Part shown: positions 1 through 8,786 of the stretch, piece after piece
Position numbering within the stretch: position 1 is the first letter of the stretch
How the letters are laid out: each line of letters opens with the position of its first letter
Source of the DNA: Turicibacter faecis
GTDB taxonomy: Bacteria > Bacillota_I > Bacilli_A > MOL361 > Turicibacteraceae
Length of the DNA: 64,000 nucleotides
Assembly (NCBI RefSeq): GCF_037076425.1
Contig: NZ_AP028127.1
Span: 2,114,501 to 2,178,500 of the forward strand
Direction of reading: 5' to 3'
Notes under the pieces: model-generated
The model's database searches: none
Told to the model about the DNA's origin: nothing
The model's input: the letters and a program-made list of their open reading frames with translations, nothing else
Made by a program: the position numbers and the translations under genes

Positions 1-2
1 TA

Positions 3-1703
3 ATAGAGGCAATAGAAATAACAAAGATGCCACCTAAAATGCCTCTTTTTGATACAAATTTGGAATCTTCCCTAAAAGAAATTCAGAATGAATTAAAAAA
101 TATAACCGAAGAACCACTCCAACGATTTTACAGTATCAAATTATTTGAACGAGATGTTCATATGATGAAGCAGTTAGAATTATCCACAGATATTCATCAA
201 AAAATTGAAACGATTATCTCAACACATGAATCTTCATTAGAGGATGACAGTGAAAGTATCCTAACGAATGCACGCTATGAATTTATTGAAAGTATCGTTC
301 AAGAATGTGTTAAAAAAGCAAAAGATTCTCAACTAACCATTTCCCATAAAGTTGATTCTATTTTAACTAATCGATGGCTTGCATTTCCTATATTCGCTCT
401 AATTATGTGGGGAATTTATTATATTTCGGTCACTTCCCTCGGTTCTATCGCCACCGATTGGATTAATGATGTTTTCTTCGGAGAGCTCGTTCAAGGAAAC
501 CTCTCTTACTTTTTAAAAAGTATCAATACTGCCGATTGGTTAATCGGTCTTATTGTCGATGGAATGGTTGGCGGAGTAGGCGCTGTTTTAGGCTTCGTCC
601 CTCAAATTATAATTTTATTTCTCCTTATTTCTATTCTAGAAGACTGTGGATATATGGCCCGCGTTGCCTTTATTATGGATCGCCTTTTTAGAAAATTCGG
701 GTTATCTGGAAAATCATTCATTCCTATGTTAATTGGATCAGGATGTAGCGTTCCTGCAATTATGGCGAGCCGTACGATTGAAAATGAAAAAGATCGCCGA
801 ATGACAATTATCTTAACCCCATTCATTCCTTGTGGGGCTAAGTTGCCTGTTTTCGCCCTTATCGCCGGGGCCTTTTTCCCAACGAAGTCTTGGATTGCTC
901 CATCGATGTACTTTTTAGGAATAGCAATGATTATTTTCTCAGGAATCCTTTTAAAACAAACTCCTTTATTCAAAGGGAATCCAACTCCATTTCTGATGGA
1001 ACTGCCACCTTATCACCTGCCAGCACTAAAAAATGTGTTGTTACATATGTGGGATCGAGCAAAAGGATTTATCTATAAAGCTGGGACTGTTATTTTTGTT
1101 GCCTCAGGTTTCGTTTGGTTCTTACAATCCTTTAACTGGTCATTCGAGATGGTTGATGCAAGAGATAGTATTTTAGCCTCTATCGGTCACGCAATTGCCC
1201 CTATTTTTGCTCCACTTGGATTTGGTAATTGGCAAGCAACAGTTGCAACAATGACAGGATTTTTAGCAAAAGAAAATGTAGTTGCTACCTTCGGAATTTT
1301 ATTTGGCCTTGGTGATGCGATGACGGAAGAGTCGACTGAATTAATAAACAGTTTACCTACTCTTTTCACTCCCTTAAGCGCCTACTCATTTATGGCCTTT
1401 ACACTCCTAGCCGCTCCATGTTTTGCTGCTATCGGCGCTATTAAACGAGAAATGATGTCGTGGAAATGGACATTAACAGCTATTTTATATCAGACTGGTC
1501 TAGCTTATGTTGTTTCATTCATTATTTATCAAGGGGGAATTTTCTTATTAAGACATCAAATTTCTTTAGCTACCTTAGTCATTTCCTTGATTTTACTCGT
1601 TATTTTCCTTTTAATTATTAAAAAGCTCATTCGTAATCAGACATCTGGTGGATGTGGTTGCGGATGCAACGGTTGCAAAAAGATATCAAATTGTCGTAAA
1701 TAA
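3..1703 (+). CDS. feoB: Ferrous iron transporter FeoB, C-terminal part (5' end outside window)
   Basis: The reading frame is open from the first bases of the window, so this is the 3' part of feoB; the N-terminal GTPase domain lies upstream. FeoB imports Fe2+ across the cytoplasmic membrane under anoxic conditions. What is visible is a helical linker (about 110 residues), then the polytopic membrane core with the two family Gate-type segments: GSGCSVPAIMASR after a segment ending ILEDCGYMAR, and a later TGFLAKENVVATFG. The extreme C-terminus is cysteine-rich (GGCGCGCNGCKK), as in many Bacillota FeoB proteins and probably metal-binding. The internal ATG at 27 is not a plausible start because the family sequence continues upstream of it. 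A strong terminator follows the stop. Confidence 0.95.
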   Translation: MEAIEITKMPPKMPLFDTNLESSLKEIQNELKNITEEPLQRFYSIKLFERDVHMMKQLELSTDIHQKIETIISTHESSLEDDSESILTNARYEFIESIVQECVKKAKDSQLTISHKVDSILTNRWLAFPIFALIMWGIYYISVTSLGSIATDWINDVFFGELVQGNLSYFLKSINTADWLIGLIVDGMVGGVGAVLGFVPQIIILFLLISILEDCGYMARVAFIMDRLFRKFGLSGKSFIPMLIGSGCSVPAIMASRTIENEKDRRMTIILTPFIPCGAKLPVFALIAGAFFPTKSWIAPSMYFLGIAMIIFSGILLKQTPLFKGNPTPFLMELPPYHLPALKNVLLHMWDRAKGFIYKAGTVIFVASGFVWFLQSFNWSFEMVDARDSILASIGHAIAPIFAPLGFGNWQATVATMTGFLAKENVVATFGILFGLGDAMTEESTELINSLPTLFTPLSAYSFMAFTLLAAPCFAAIGAIKREMMSWKWTLTAILYQTGLAYVVSFIIYQGGIFLLRHQISLATLVISLILLVIFLLIIKKLIRNQTSGGCGCGCNGCKKISNCRK

Positions 1704-1705
1704 AC

Positions 1706-1739
1706 AAAAAGCCTTCTCCAGATTTCGAGAAGGCTTTTT
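1706..1739. terminator. Bidirectional intrinsic terminator between feoB and the VanZ-like gene
   Basis: A perfect 13-bp stem (AAAAAGCCTTCTC / GAGAAGGCTTTTT) with an 8-nt loop starts 2 nt after the feoB stop. T-tracts on both strands let it serve the converging VanZ-like gene as well. Confidence 0.9.
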
Positions 1740-1748
1740 GTTTCCTCT

Positions 1749-2312
1749 TTATAGACACGATCGATTTCTTTTTTTATAATAGGTGAATTTAAATAACAGA
1801 TAGCCCATAAATGTTCCCAAAGTATTTAAAATCAAATCATCCACGTCTGCACTTCGATAGACATAACCTAAGGATAAACTTAATAAAAATTGAACCGCTT
1901 CAACACACAAGGACGTGAAGAATCCGCACCAAACAACAGATTGAACGCTCATTTTTTTACTCCAGATAATGGGGACGAGAAAGCCAAGGGGGATAAATAA
2001 TAAAACATTTAAGAATAGATGCATCAGGGATAAAATTCCTATGTCACCCATTTCGTTAAACGAACGAAGGAGTGTGCTAAACGGAATGAAATTATGATAC
2101 TGCTCCATCCCATATCGAATACTATCCTCAATTAATTCTCGCTGAATTGGAAATGGGAAAAATACAATTCCAATCAGCGCAATCACATAACAAACAAAAA
2201 GAGTTAACCGTGTTAGCTTTTGTCTTGAATAACTCTTATACTTCTTCGTCATGACAAGAAAGAATAAGTATCCTATCAATAAAATAATCGTTGGAAAAAA
2301 TGCTGTAACCAA
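1749..2312 (-). CDS. VanZ-like membrane protein
   Basis: A small polytopic membrane protein of the VanZ-like family (about 187 aa). It has four to five hydrophobic segments and the family pattern: FFPFPI after the second segment, NFIPFSTL in the middle, and a C-terminal VEAVQFLLSLSLGYVYR followed by SADVDDLILNTLG. VanZ itself gives low-level teicoplanin resistance, but most chromosomal homologues have no assigned role. I place the start at the TTG at 2312, since AGGGAGG (2321-2327) sits 8 nt upstream. A longer TTG start at 2348 has no good ribosome-binding site. A second VanZ-like protein is encoded at 53.6 kb. Confidence 0.8.
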   Translation of the reverse strand: MVTAFFPTIILLIGYLFFLVMTKKYKSYSRQKLTRLTLFVCYVIALIGIVFFPFPIQRELIEDSIRYGMEQYHNFIPFSTLLRSFNEMGDIGILSLMHLFLNVLLFIPLGFLVPIIWSKKMSVQSVVWCGFFTSLCVEAVQFLLSLSLGYVYRSADVDDLILNTLGTFMGYLLFKFTYYKKRNRSCL

Positions 2313-2447
2313 ATAAATTTCCTCCCTATAACTAATTATAAACGACAACTTTACCTACCATTGACTCGATGCCTGATGTTTTCCATAAATCGTCAGTTTA
2401 CCGTGCAAATTCCCCCTTATTGTATGGTCTAGCTCATTTTTCTAAAC

Positions 2448-2482
2448 AAAAAACCTTCACAATTAATTGTGAAGGTTTTTTT
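2448..2482. terminator. Intrinsic terminator hairpin
   Basis: A near-perfect palindrome (AAACCTTCACAATT / AATTGTGAAGGTTT) flanked by A and T tracts on either side. It lies downstream (minus strand) of the tRNA-Ser terminator and upstream of the VanZ-like gene, and so insulates the two units. Confidence 0.75.
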
Positions 2483-2520
2483 ACCCTACTACTAAGCGTT
2501 TATAGTTTGCGACAAAGAAT

Positions 2521-2544
2521 AAAAAAAAATCACACACTTGTGTG
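2521..2544 (-). terminator. Terminator of tRNA-Ser
   Basis: On the minus strand TCACACA-AG-TGTGTGA is followed by a run of T. It begins 15 nt past the tRNA 3' end. Confidence 0.75.
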
Positions 2545-2559
2545 AATTATTATCTTTTT

Positions 2560-2653
2560 ATGGCGGAGGAAGAGGGATTCGAACCCCCGCGACGCTTTCA
2601 CGCCCTGTCGGTTTTCAAGACCGATCCCTTCAGCCGGACTTGGGTATTCCTCC
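2560..2653 (-). tRNA. tRNA-Ser (anticodon UGA)
   Basis: A 94-nt serine tRNA on the minus strand, with CCA encoded. The acceptor stem GGAGGAA pairs with TTCCTCC, followed by G-CCA. The anticodon stem-loop reads CGGTCT-TGA-AAACCG, giving anticodon UGA. There is a long variable arm (CAGGGCGTGAAAGCGTCG region), typical of class II tRNAs, and a canonical T-loop GGTTCGAATCC. It stands alone rather than in a tRNA cluster, with its own terminator. Confidence 0.97.
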
Positions 2654-2719
2654 GTATCAACAATATTAATTATACATGCGTACAATCATATTGTCAACAT
2701 TTTATCTAAACTTTTTTTA

Positions 2720-3319
2720 TTATTTTAAATTTAATGTCGTTGGGCGATCTTTTACTTCATGGCAATGGCGACAACGAGGTTCATAAGCCTCTTTCGCACC
2801 TACTTGAATAATAGGATCAAAGTACGAAGCAGGTTTTCCATCGATTAATCGTTGTGATCTTGTCGCTGATGCCCCACATACACTACAAATTGAAGTTAAT
2901 TTAGTAACAAACTCAGCCTTCGTTAATAAAGCTGGCATATTTCCAAACGGTTCCCCTCGGAAATCTTTATCTAATCCCGCTACAATGACACGAATTCCAC
3001 GATCAGCTAAGTGTTCAATAACCTCCACAATATTTTCCCCGAAAAATTGAACCTCATCAATAGCAACAGCATAGGTATCTTCTTTAATATAATCAAAAAT
3101 CTCAATTGGATGCTCAATCGCAATTGACGGCATTTTCAATCCACTATGTGAAACGACTTCATCATCACTATAACGATTATCAATAACTGGTTTAAATAAA
3201 CAATATGAACGTCGCGCAAAGTCTAAACGCTTTAAACGACGGATTAACTCCTCAGTCTTTCCAGCATACATGCTACCACAAATGGCTTCTACCCAGCCTT
3301 CCTGTCTGATATCATACAT
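2720..3319 (-). CDS. tdk: Thymidine kinase (type II)
   Basis: Cytosolic thymidine kinase, which phosphorylates thymidine to dTMP in the salvage pathway. The N-terminal P-loop is [10 protein letters not shown], a Walker B-like DEVQFF follows in mid-protein, and the zinc-ribbon cysteine pairs are CSVC and CRHC near the C-terminus. The lid-substrate region [11 protein letters not shown] is present. The length (199 aa) is normal for the family. I chose the ATG at 3319 because AAAGGTGG lies 10 nt upstream; an in-frame ATG at 3340 has its purine run too close. In many Bacillota tdk lies next to rpmE; here rpmE is 3.3 kb away with three other genes between. Confidence 0.95.
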   Translation of the reverse strand: MYDIRQEGWVEAICGSMYAGKTEELIRRLKRLDFARRSYCLFKPVIDNRYSDDEVVSHSGLKMPSIAIEHPIEIFDYIKEDTYAVAIDEVQFFGENIVEVIEHLADRGIRVIVAGLDKDFRGEPFGNMPALLTKAEFVTKLTSICSVCGASATRSQRLIDGKPASYFDPIIQVGAKEAYEPRCRHCHEVKDRPTTLNLK

Positions 3320-3430
3320 TTTATCAAAACCACCTTTCATCTTCCTTTTAAAGCAACTTGTCCATTATATCAAACCTCGCCTTTAAGATTCAAGATGTCC
3401 CTTTAATTTTCAAATTATTTCCCGGGTATT

Positions 3431-3464
3431 AAAAAAGAGATAAAATCAACGAAGATTTTATCTC
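3431..3464 (-). terminator. Terminator after the LD-carboxypeptidase gene
   Basis: An 11-bp stem (GAGATAAAATC / GATTTTATCTC) followed on the minus strand by TTTTTT. It lies immediately past the stop of the S66 gene and ahead of tdk. Confidence 0.88.
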
Positions 3465-3470
3465 GTTCTC

Positions 3471-4370
3471 TTATAAACACGTTTTTTTTCCACGGATAGC
3501 GATGCGATTTAAGTGAGGAATTAAGGTCACCTCAGCCCCCATTGGTAAAGTGATCATTGGTCGACAATGGCCACTCGGTATATGATGAGCCACCGGCTTT
3601 TTATAATCTTTAAAGGTGCGCTCAAGTAATTGTTGTGTTTCTTCTTTATCATGAACGTTAAAGTCACCTAAAATAATCCCTTCTGCTTCCTCCAACTTCC
3701 CACTCTGGCTTAACTGCGTTAATAGCCGATCCACCGAATAGGTCGGTTCATCAACTTCCTCGATAAATAAAATTTTCCCTCGCGTTTCAATTTCATAGGG
3801 GGTCCCCAATGTCGTACAAATCATTGTTAAATTTCCACCCACTAGTGTCCCAGAAACAGGACGTAAGGTCTCATTGTAGTAAGGAACATCGATAATATCA
3901 AAAGTTGTCTCACCCATAATTGTTTCCAAACAGTGACAGGTTGTCAATTCGTCATTTAAAAGTAGGTCTTTAATCATCGGTCCGTGATAAGTCATGAGTT
4001 GGTGAGATTGATTAAAGAATAGATGTAAATACGTCACATCGCTATATCCGATAAATGGTTTTGGATAATTTTCAAATTTAAAGTCTTTAAAATACGGAAC
4101 AATTCGGGCTGATCCGTAACCACCTCTCATACACAAAATAGCGTCAACTCCATCGTCAGCGAACATCATCATAATATCTTCAGCACGCTCCTTATCTGAA
4201 TGGCCCGCCAAATAATTAATTCGCTCAAAGCAACTTGGAGTCACAATAACTTCAAACCCCATTCGTTGTAACAATTCTTCCCCCTGAAAAATAATGTCTG
4301 AATCAAGCGGCCCAGCTGGAGCCACAATCGCTATCGTTCCACCCTTTTTTAATGGTTTTGGTTCAATCAT
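3471..4370 (-). CDS. LD-carboxypeptidase family protein (peptidase S66)
   Basis: An S66 serine peptidase of 299 aa. LdcA members remove the terminal D-Ala from murein tetrapeptides during peptidoglycan recycling, while MccF members cleave microcin C-like compounds. Visible features are the N-terminal IAIVAPAGPLD, the nucleophile motif RGGYGSARI...FIGYSDVT, the catalytic Glu context LFIEEVDEPTYSVDR, and the late His motif AHHIPSGHC. There is no signal peptide, so the protein is cytoplasmic and fits recycling of imported muropeptides. GGGGGAG precedes the ATG. The following M20 gene starts upstream and is transcribed in the same direction, with about 20 nt between them, so they are probably co-transcribed. 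Confidence 0.88.
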   Translation of the reverse strand: MIEPKPLKKGGTIAIVAPAGPLDSDIIFQGEELLQRMGFEVIVTPSCFERINYLAGHSDKERAEDIMMMFADDGVDAILCMRGGYGSARIVPYFKDFKFENYPKPFIGYSDVTYLHLFFNQSHQLMTYHGPMIKDLLLNDELTTCHCLETIMGETTFDIIDVPYYNETLRPVSGTLVGGNLTMICTTLGTPYEIETRGKILFIEEVDEPTYSVDRLLTQLSQSGKLEEAEGIILGDFNVHDKEETQQLLERTFKDYKKPVAHHIPSGHCRPMITLPMGAEVTLIPHLNRIAIRGKKTCL

Positions 4371-4391
4371 CTTTTCTCCCCCAATTATTAA

Positions 4392-5570
4392 CTATGATAA
4401 TAGATGAAGTGTCGCTAAAACCTGCAAACAAACCCCTACTTTGATTGCATCCTCATCAATATCAAATGTATTTTCATGTAACATCCCCTGGATTCCCTTT
4501 TGTGGATTTGCAGTTCCTAAATTATAAAAACACGATGGGACGGCCTCAGCAAAATAAGCAAAATCCTCGACACCTAGACTCGGATGTTCCATCATGATAA
4601 CATTGTCGTCCCCTACGACCTGTTTAGCAACATGAGCAACTGCATCCGTGATTGCATGTGCATTAATAAGCGGTGCGTATCCTTCCTCTAAGTAAACATC
4701 AGCTATTCCTCCGAATGCCTCTGCGGTATGAATCGCAACTTCTGTCAAACGTTTTTTCATGAAGGCACGCGTCGTTTGATCAAGCGTTCTTAATGTCCCC
4801 CTAATTTTAACTTGATCACAAACAACATTCCCCGCTGTTCCTCCTTCTATCATTCCTAAGCTTAAAACTGCAGACTCAAATGGTGAAAGATTGCGACTAA
4901 CTAAACTCTGTAATGCAGTTACAACATGAGATGCAATTAAAATAGCGTCAATTCCATCCTGTGGGTAAGCCCCATGTGCCTGTTTACCATGAATGTTTAA
5001 AAAAATCGTATCGCTCGCCGCATGACATTTCCCATAATGAAAGCCTACCTCACCAACATTCAAAGTTGGGCGAACATGAAGTCCGAGAACGTGATTCACA
5101 TGTGGATGTTCTAAGCACCCCGCTTGAATCATCTGTTTCGCACCGCCTACTGTCTCCTCCGCAGGTTGAAAAAATAATTTAACATTCCCTTTAAAATCAT
5201 GTTGTAATTGTTTCAGAATATAGGCTGCTCCTAGTAAAATAGTCGTATGCACATCGTGACCACACGCATGCATTTTACCAGGAACTAAAGAAGCATATGA
5301 GGCCCCCGTTTTTTCATCAATCGGTAATGCATCCATATCTGCCCTTAATCCAATTGTTTTATCCCCATATTCACCTTCGATCAATCCCACGATAGCAGTT
5401 TCACCAATCAATTGGGAAACTGTAATTCCCCACTCATTCAAATAGTCTAAGACGATCTGTGAAGTTCGATATTCTTCCAAACCTAGTTCAGGATGTTGAT
5501 GTAAATCACGACGAATAGCCACAAGTTGTGGGTAAATGGTATCAACCATTTCTTTTACTTTTTGATACAT
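4392..5570 (-). CDS. M20 family metallo-amidohydrolase (N-acyl amino acid / hippurate hydrolase type)
   Basis: A 392-aa cytosolic dizinc amidohydrolase of the M20D group, which hydrolyses N-acyl amino acids, hippurate-like amides or N-acetyl-diaminopimelate-type substrates. Group motifs present: RRDLHQHPELG near the N-terminus, RADMDALPI, the metal-binding Cys-His HACGHDVHT, FFQPAEE (catalytic Glu pair), GLHVRP, the dimerisation-domain GKQAHGAYPQ, and a C-terminal metal ligand in HENTFDI. The exact substrate cannot be told from sequence. It lies about 20 nt upstream of the S66 peptidase gene on the same strand, which suggests a peptide or murein-peptide recycling pair (inference). Confidence 0.88.
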   Translation of the reverse strand: MYQKVKEMVDTIYPQLVAIRRDLHQHPELGLEEYRTSQIVLDYLNEWGITVSQLIGETAIVGLIEGEYGDKTIGLRADMDALPIDEKTGASYASLVPGKMHACGHDVHTTILLGAAYILKQLQHDFKGNVKLFFQPAEETVGGAKQMIQAGCLEHPHVNHVLGLHVRPTLNVGEVGFHYGKCHAASDTIFLNIHGKQAHGAYPQDGIDAILIASHVVTALQSLVSRNLSPFESAVLSLGMIEGGTAGNVVCDQVKIRGTLRTLDQTTRAFMKKRLTEVAIHTAEAFGGIADVYLEEGYAPLINAHAITDAVAHVAKQVVGDDNVIMMEHPSLGVEDFAYFAEAVPSCFYNLGTANPQKGIQGMLHENTFDIDEDAIKVGVCLQVLATLHLLS

Positions 5571-5657
5571 CCTAAATCCCCCTTATCTATGATAAGATAC
5601 TCCATTATATGAATGAAGCCTTCAAAACATTACACCCAAATAATCCTTTTATCCACA

Positions 5658-5695
5658 TAAAAAAAGTAGAAAATATCCGCTGTATTTTCTACTTT
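5658..5695 (-). terminator. Terminator after the MerR-family gene
   Basis: A 13-bp stem (AAAGTAGAAAATA / TATTTTCTACTTT) with a 7-nt loop, followed on the minus strand by T residues. It sits between the MerR gene stop and the M20 gene. Confidence 0.85.
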
Positions 5696-5711
5696 ACGCT
5701 CATATTAAAAA

Positions 5712-6485
5712 TTATTTATGCTCTAGTTGCCCAGTATAACATCGAATGGCCTCGGATAAAAAGGTCGTCGCTCCCTGTTTAACTGCCTGATCATAATAAG
5801 CAATAAATCGCTCATCCGCTAAATACATCATTGCTAATCCAGCATGCGCCTCTTTACTATAACTTGACCACGTATACTCCAACCATTGACGATGAAGTTG
5901 GGCGACTTCTAACCCTTGTTGTCCACAAGGATTCCCCGATTCCATGGCGTGAGCTAACTTATCTAAAATCTCTTCCTCTAAGTCCTTCATTTGATGAAAT
6001 GATTTTTCATCTAAGTTATTAAATTTTTGGTACGATTGATTAATTACATCCTCACCGTATGTTTGACGAATTTCTTTTCCATACTGTTGTTCATTTTCCT
6101 CTAATAGTTGTCTTTTTAGTCCTTTAAATTTTTCACCATCTGACATTTTAATCTCTCCTTTTTTAGCAGCTAATGTTGATACAATATTTTCAATCATTAA
6201 CTCCAGTTCATCTTTTTGTTCGAGAAGCTTATGATAATGATTTTCCAGCGCTTTAAGTTCATCATAATTCGGATCGAGTAAGATGGATTTAATCTCATGT
6301 ATACTTATCCCCAACGCTCGATAGAATAAAATTTGTTGTAGCCTATCTACCTCTGCCTCTGAATAAATCCGGTATCCTGTTGGACTGATCCGACTAGGAG
6401 ATAACAACTTCACCTCATCATAATAGCGAAGTGTTCGTGTACTAATTCCAGCTAGATCGGCAAGTTGACGAATACTATATTCCAT
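5712..6485 (-). CDS. MerR-family regulator with TipAS-like C-terminal domain
   Basis: A 257-aa activator-type regulator. The N-terminal MerR winged helix reads YSIRQLADLAGISTRTLRYYDEVKLLSPSR, then SPTGYRIY, then a long dimerisation coiled coil (about residues 75-120). The C-terminal half (about 135-257) resembles the TipAS antibiotic-binding domain, with GNPCGQQGLEVAQLHRQW and Y(L)ADERF-type helices. TipA-like proteins bind thiopeptides or other amphipathic drugs and activate multidrug genes; the ligand here is unknown. Start: AAGGAG lies 9 nt before the ATG at 6485; an ATG three codons upstream overlaps that site. No obvious efflux target gene is adjacent. Confidence 0.9.
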   Translation of the reverse strand: MEYSIRQLADLAGISTRTLRYYDEVKLLSPSRISPTGYRIYSEAEVDRLQQILFYRALGISIHEIKSILLDPNYDELKALENHYHKLLEQKDELELMIENIVSTLAAKKGEIKMSDGEKFKGLKRQLLEENEQQYGKEIRQTYGEDVINQSYQKFNNLDEKSFHQMKDLEEEILDKLAHAMESGNPCGQQGLEVAQLHRQWLEYTWSSYSKEAHAGLAMMYLADERFIAYYDQAVKQGATTFLSEAIRCYTGQLEHK

Positions 6486-6562
6486 CAAAATCATCTCCTT
6501 CCTAAACCTATCATATGGGTTGACGTAACGTGAATGTCAACTGTATTTTATTAAAAATAAAT

Positions 6563-6594
6563 AAAAAAAACACCACACATAAGGTGGTGTTTTA
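6563..6594 (-). terminator. Terminator after rpmE
   Basis: A stem AACACCAC / GTGGTGTT with a 7-nt loop and an eight-T run on the minus strand, just past the rpmE stop. Confidence 0.88.
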
Positions 6595-6603
6595 AAATCA
6601 AAA

Positions 6604-6813
6604 CTATTTTGCATTGATTCCGTATTTTTTGTTGAAACGTTCGATACGTCCATCAGCTTGAGCGAATTTTTGACGTCCTGTGTAGAATGGATGACAGTTT
6701 GAGCAAGTGTCAACACGAATTTCTTTCTTAACAGATCCGCTTTCGAACTCGTTCCCGCAAGTTGTACATACGACATTAATACGGTTGTATTGTGGATGAA
6801 TTCCTTGTTTCAT
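6604..6813 (-). CDS. rpmE: 50S ribosomal protein L31, zinc-binding type
   Basis: Ribosomal protein L31 (69 aa), part of the intersubunit bridge. It is the zinc-containing form: cysteines CTTCG and [12 protein letters not shown] are intact. The signature [25 protein letters not shown] is complete. AAGGAG precedes the ATG. It lies downstream of murA on the same strand. In Bacillus the order is murAB-glpX-rho-rpmE, so glpX and rho are missing from this interval. A perfect 8-bp inverted repeat lies in the leader just upstream of the ribosome-binding site. Confidence 0.97.
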   Translation of the reverse strand: MKQGIHPQYNRINVVCTTCGNEFESGSVKKEIRVDTCSNCHPFYTGRQKFAQADGRIERFNKKYGINAK

Positions 6814-6833
6814 TCTAGTTCACTCCTTCGGCC

Positions 6834-6853
6834 CTGATTAATTCTTTAATCAG
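6834..6853 (-). promoter_or_regulatory. Inverted repeat in the rpmE leader
   Basis: CTGATTAA-4 nt-TTAATCAG lies about 8 nt upstream of the rpmE Shine-Dalgarno. It is a perfect 8-bp hairpin and has no T-tract, so it is not a terminator. An operator or an autoregulatory mRNA site are both possible; the role is inference. Confidence 0.4.
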
Positions 6854-6975
6854 AGAAAGTCTATATAACAATAGAATTATACTAAATTTAAGGAATAGAC
6901 GCAATAAAATTTTTTATGTTTTCTCAAATTAAAATTTAACAATTGTTATAAAATTAGACAATTCATACAGATTTA

Positions 6976-8235
6976 TTATTCTGTAACATCTTCTCGCCAA
7001 ACCTTGGCTCCAATATTATTTAACTTATCCTCGATATTTGAATAACCACGATCGATATGGTAAGTGTTTCCGATTTCTGTCACACCATCAGCAATCAGTC
7101 CAGCAATCACTAATGACGCACCTGCACGTAAATCAGTCGCTTTTACACGAGCGCCCGATAACTTAGACGGTCCCTGAACAATAGCTGAATTTCCTTGAAC
7201 CTTAATATTAGCTCCCATTTTATTTAACTCAAAACAATTTTTAAAGCGGTCGGAATAAATTGTATCTGTTACCATCCCAACCCCTGTAGCTTGAGTTAGT
7301 AATGTCACTAAAGGTTGTTGTAAATCAGTCGCTAATCCCGGATATGTACTTGTTTTGAAGTCTACAGCTTTCATTTCTTTACGTCCACGTACAATAACAT
7401 GATCTGTATGCACTTCAATATCGACACCCATCTCACGTAATTTTGCAATTAAAGCCTCTAAATGATGGGGAATGATATTGTCAATTTTAACTTCATCTCC
7501 AGCAACTGCCGCCAATGTAATATAAGTTCCTGCCTCGATTCGGTCAGGAATAATAGCATGACGTGTTCCATGAAGTTCTGTTACACCCTGAATTCGAATC
7601 TCACCTGTTCCAGCTCCTTTAATATTAGCTCCCATGCCATTTAAAAGGTTGGCTAAGTCAATAATTTCTGGTTCTTTTGCGGCATTTTCAATTACCGTCA
7701 TTCCCTCAGCTTTAACAGCAGCCAACATAATATTAATCGTTGCCCCAACTGATGCAAAGTCTAAATATATTTTAGCACCTGTTAATTTTTCAGCTTTTAA
7801 ATGGATAGATCCCGCTTCTTGCGTGATTGTCGCCCCTAATGCTTCAAAGCCTTTTAAATGCAAATCAATTGGACGTGGCCCCAAATAGCATCCTCCAGGC
7901 ATCCCAATCACAGCTTCTTTAAACTTTCCAAGTAAAGCTCCCATAAAATAATATGAAGCTCGTAATTTATTTACAGCACCTTCTACTAACGGTGTATTGA
8001 TCAAATGAGTTGGATCTATCGTTAATTCGTCATTATCTATTTCATATTTACCATTTAATTGTTCAATCATCATTCCTAGATGTTCAACATCCACAATCTG
8101 TGGAACACCTTCTAAAATAACTGAAGAATCCGCTAAAATGGCCGCAGGAATTAAAGCAACTGTACTATTTTTAGCACTATCAATTCGGACTGTTCCCTTT
8201 AACGGGCGCCCTCCTTCTATTTTAATCACTTCCAT
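6976..8235 (-). CDS. murA: UDP-N-acetylglucosamine 1-carboxyvinyltransferase
   Basis: MurA transfers enolpyruvate from PEP to UDP-GlcNAc, the first committed step of peptidoglycan synthesis (cytosol, 419 aa). Visible motifs are [13 protein letters not shown] (conserved Lys-Asn near the N-terminus), the flexible loop [16 protein letters not shown] with the catalytic, fosfomycin-target cysteine, [10 protein letters not shown], and [11 protein letters not shown]. Two EPSP-synthase-like lobes are complete. I chose the ATG at 8235, which has AAAGGAAG 7 nt upstream, over one nine codons earlier. The position upstream of rpmE matches the MurZ/MurAB paralogue of Bacillus; whether a second murA exists cannot be seen here. 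Confidence 0.95.
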   Translation of the reverse strand: MEVIKIEGGRPLKGTVRIDSAKNSTVALIPAAILADSSVILEGVPQIVDVEHLGMMIEQLNGKYEIDNDELTIDPTHLINTPLVEGAVNKLRASYYFMGALLGKFKEAVIGMPGGCYLGPRPIDLHLKGFEALGATITQEAGSIHLKAEKLTGAKIYLDFASVGATINIMLAAVKAEGMTVIENAAKEPEIIDLANLLNGMGANIKGAGTGEIRIQGVTELHGTRHAIIPDRIEAGTYITLAAVAGDEVKIDNIIPHHLEALIAKLREMGVDIEVHTDHVIVRGRKEMKAVDFKTSTYPGLATDLQQPLVTLLTQATGVGMVTDTIYSDRFKNCFELNKMGANIKVQGNSAIVQGPSKLSGARVKATDLRAGASLVIAGLIADGVTEIGNTYHIDRGYSNIEDKLNNIGAKVWREDVTE

Positions 8236-8786
8236 CGACGCTCTTCCTTTCTGTTTGTACACGAATACCTATTGTATTATATCAAACTTTAGCCTAAGTT
8301 GTGAAAGATATTTTATTGTTTTATAGTCTTCAGGACATAATTTATATTAAAATTAATAAAACTTACGTTATCCCAATACAATTCGACAATAAATACCTTT
8401 TTTTATTAGAATTTTTTCGAATTTTATCTCTTTTTTAGACATAAAAAAAGGTCCTTCTTCTTCTGTTTATTCTTTTGGGATTAAAAATATCCCCTTTTAG
8501 TTGAATTTAATAAAATTAATTAGGTTAATTCGCCCTATTTTTCTATGTCATTCTTACGCCCCAAAAAGGAAGTCCCCCCCACTTATAAAGGACAAATAGA
8601 CATGTCATTATTTAGTTGATACTGAAACAACTAAAAAAAGAAACTAGCTTAACAACGTAAGCTAGTTTCTTCAAAGAGGTGTGTAATCGTAACTATTAAT
8701 TTAAGGCTTTCTAAACTAAGAGCCTCATGTTTAGTATGGACAAACTTTATTTTCTAACTCTTAAATCATCTCATTTCAGCGATGTT
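8236..8786. other. Gene-poor spacer between murA and yfcE
   Basis: About 550 nt, very AT-rich. It holds the yfcE-side terminator at 8633-8669 and, on the minus strand at 8368-8442, a 24-codon ORF (MSKKEIKFEKILIKKGIYCR...) preceded by GAAGGA. I do not call that ORF as a gene. No RNA gene or repeat was recognised. Confidence 0.5.
8633..8669 (-). terminator. Terminator downstream of the YfcE-type gene
   Basis: A 12-bp perfect stem (GAAACTAGCTTA / TAAGCTAGTTTC) followed on the minus strand by seven T. It lies about 120 nt past the phosphoesterase stop. Confidence 0.85.

Noticed and set aside
602-973. Long minus-strand frame inside feoB, and similar frames opposite pbuG (51955-52899), folP and the CaCA gene
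   Set aside because: These are antisense shadows of membrane-protein codons, with no translation signals.
2528-2545. Short hairpin beside tRNA-Ser considered as an operator
   Set aside because: The T-run on the minus strand and the position after the CCA end fit a tRNA terminator better.
8368-8442. 24-codon minus-strand ORF (MSKKEIKFEKIL...) with a GAAGGA upstream
   Set aside because: Too short and too A-rich to separate from chance; noted in the spacer entry but not called.
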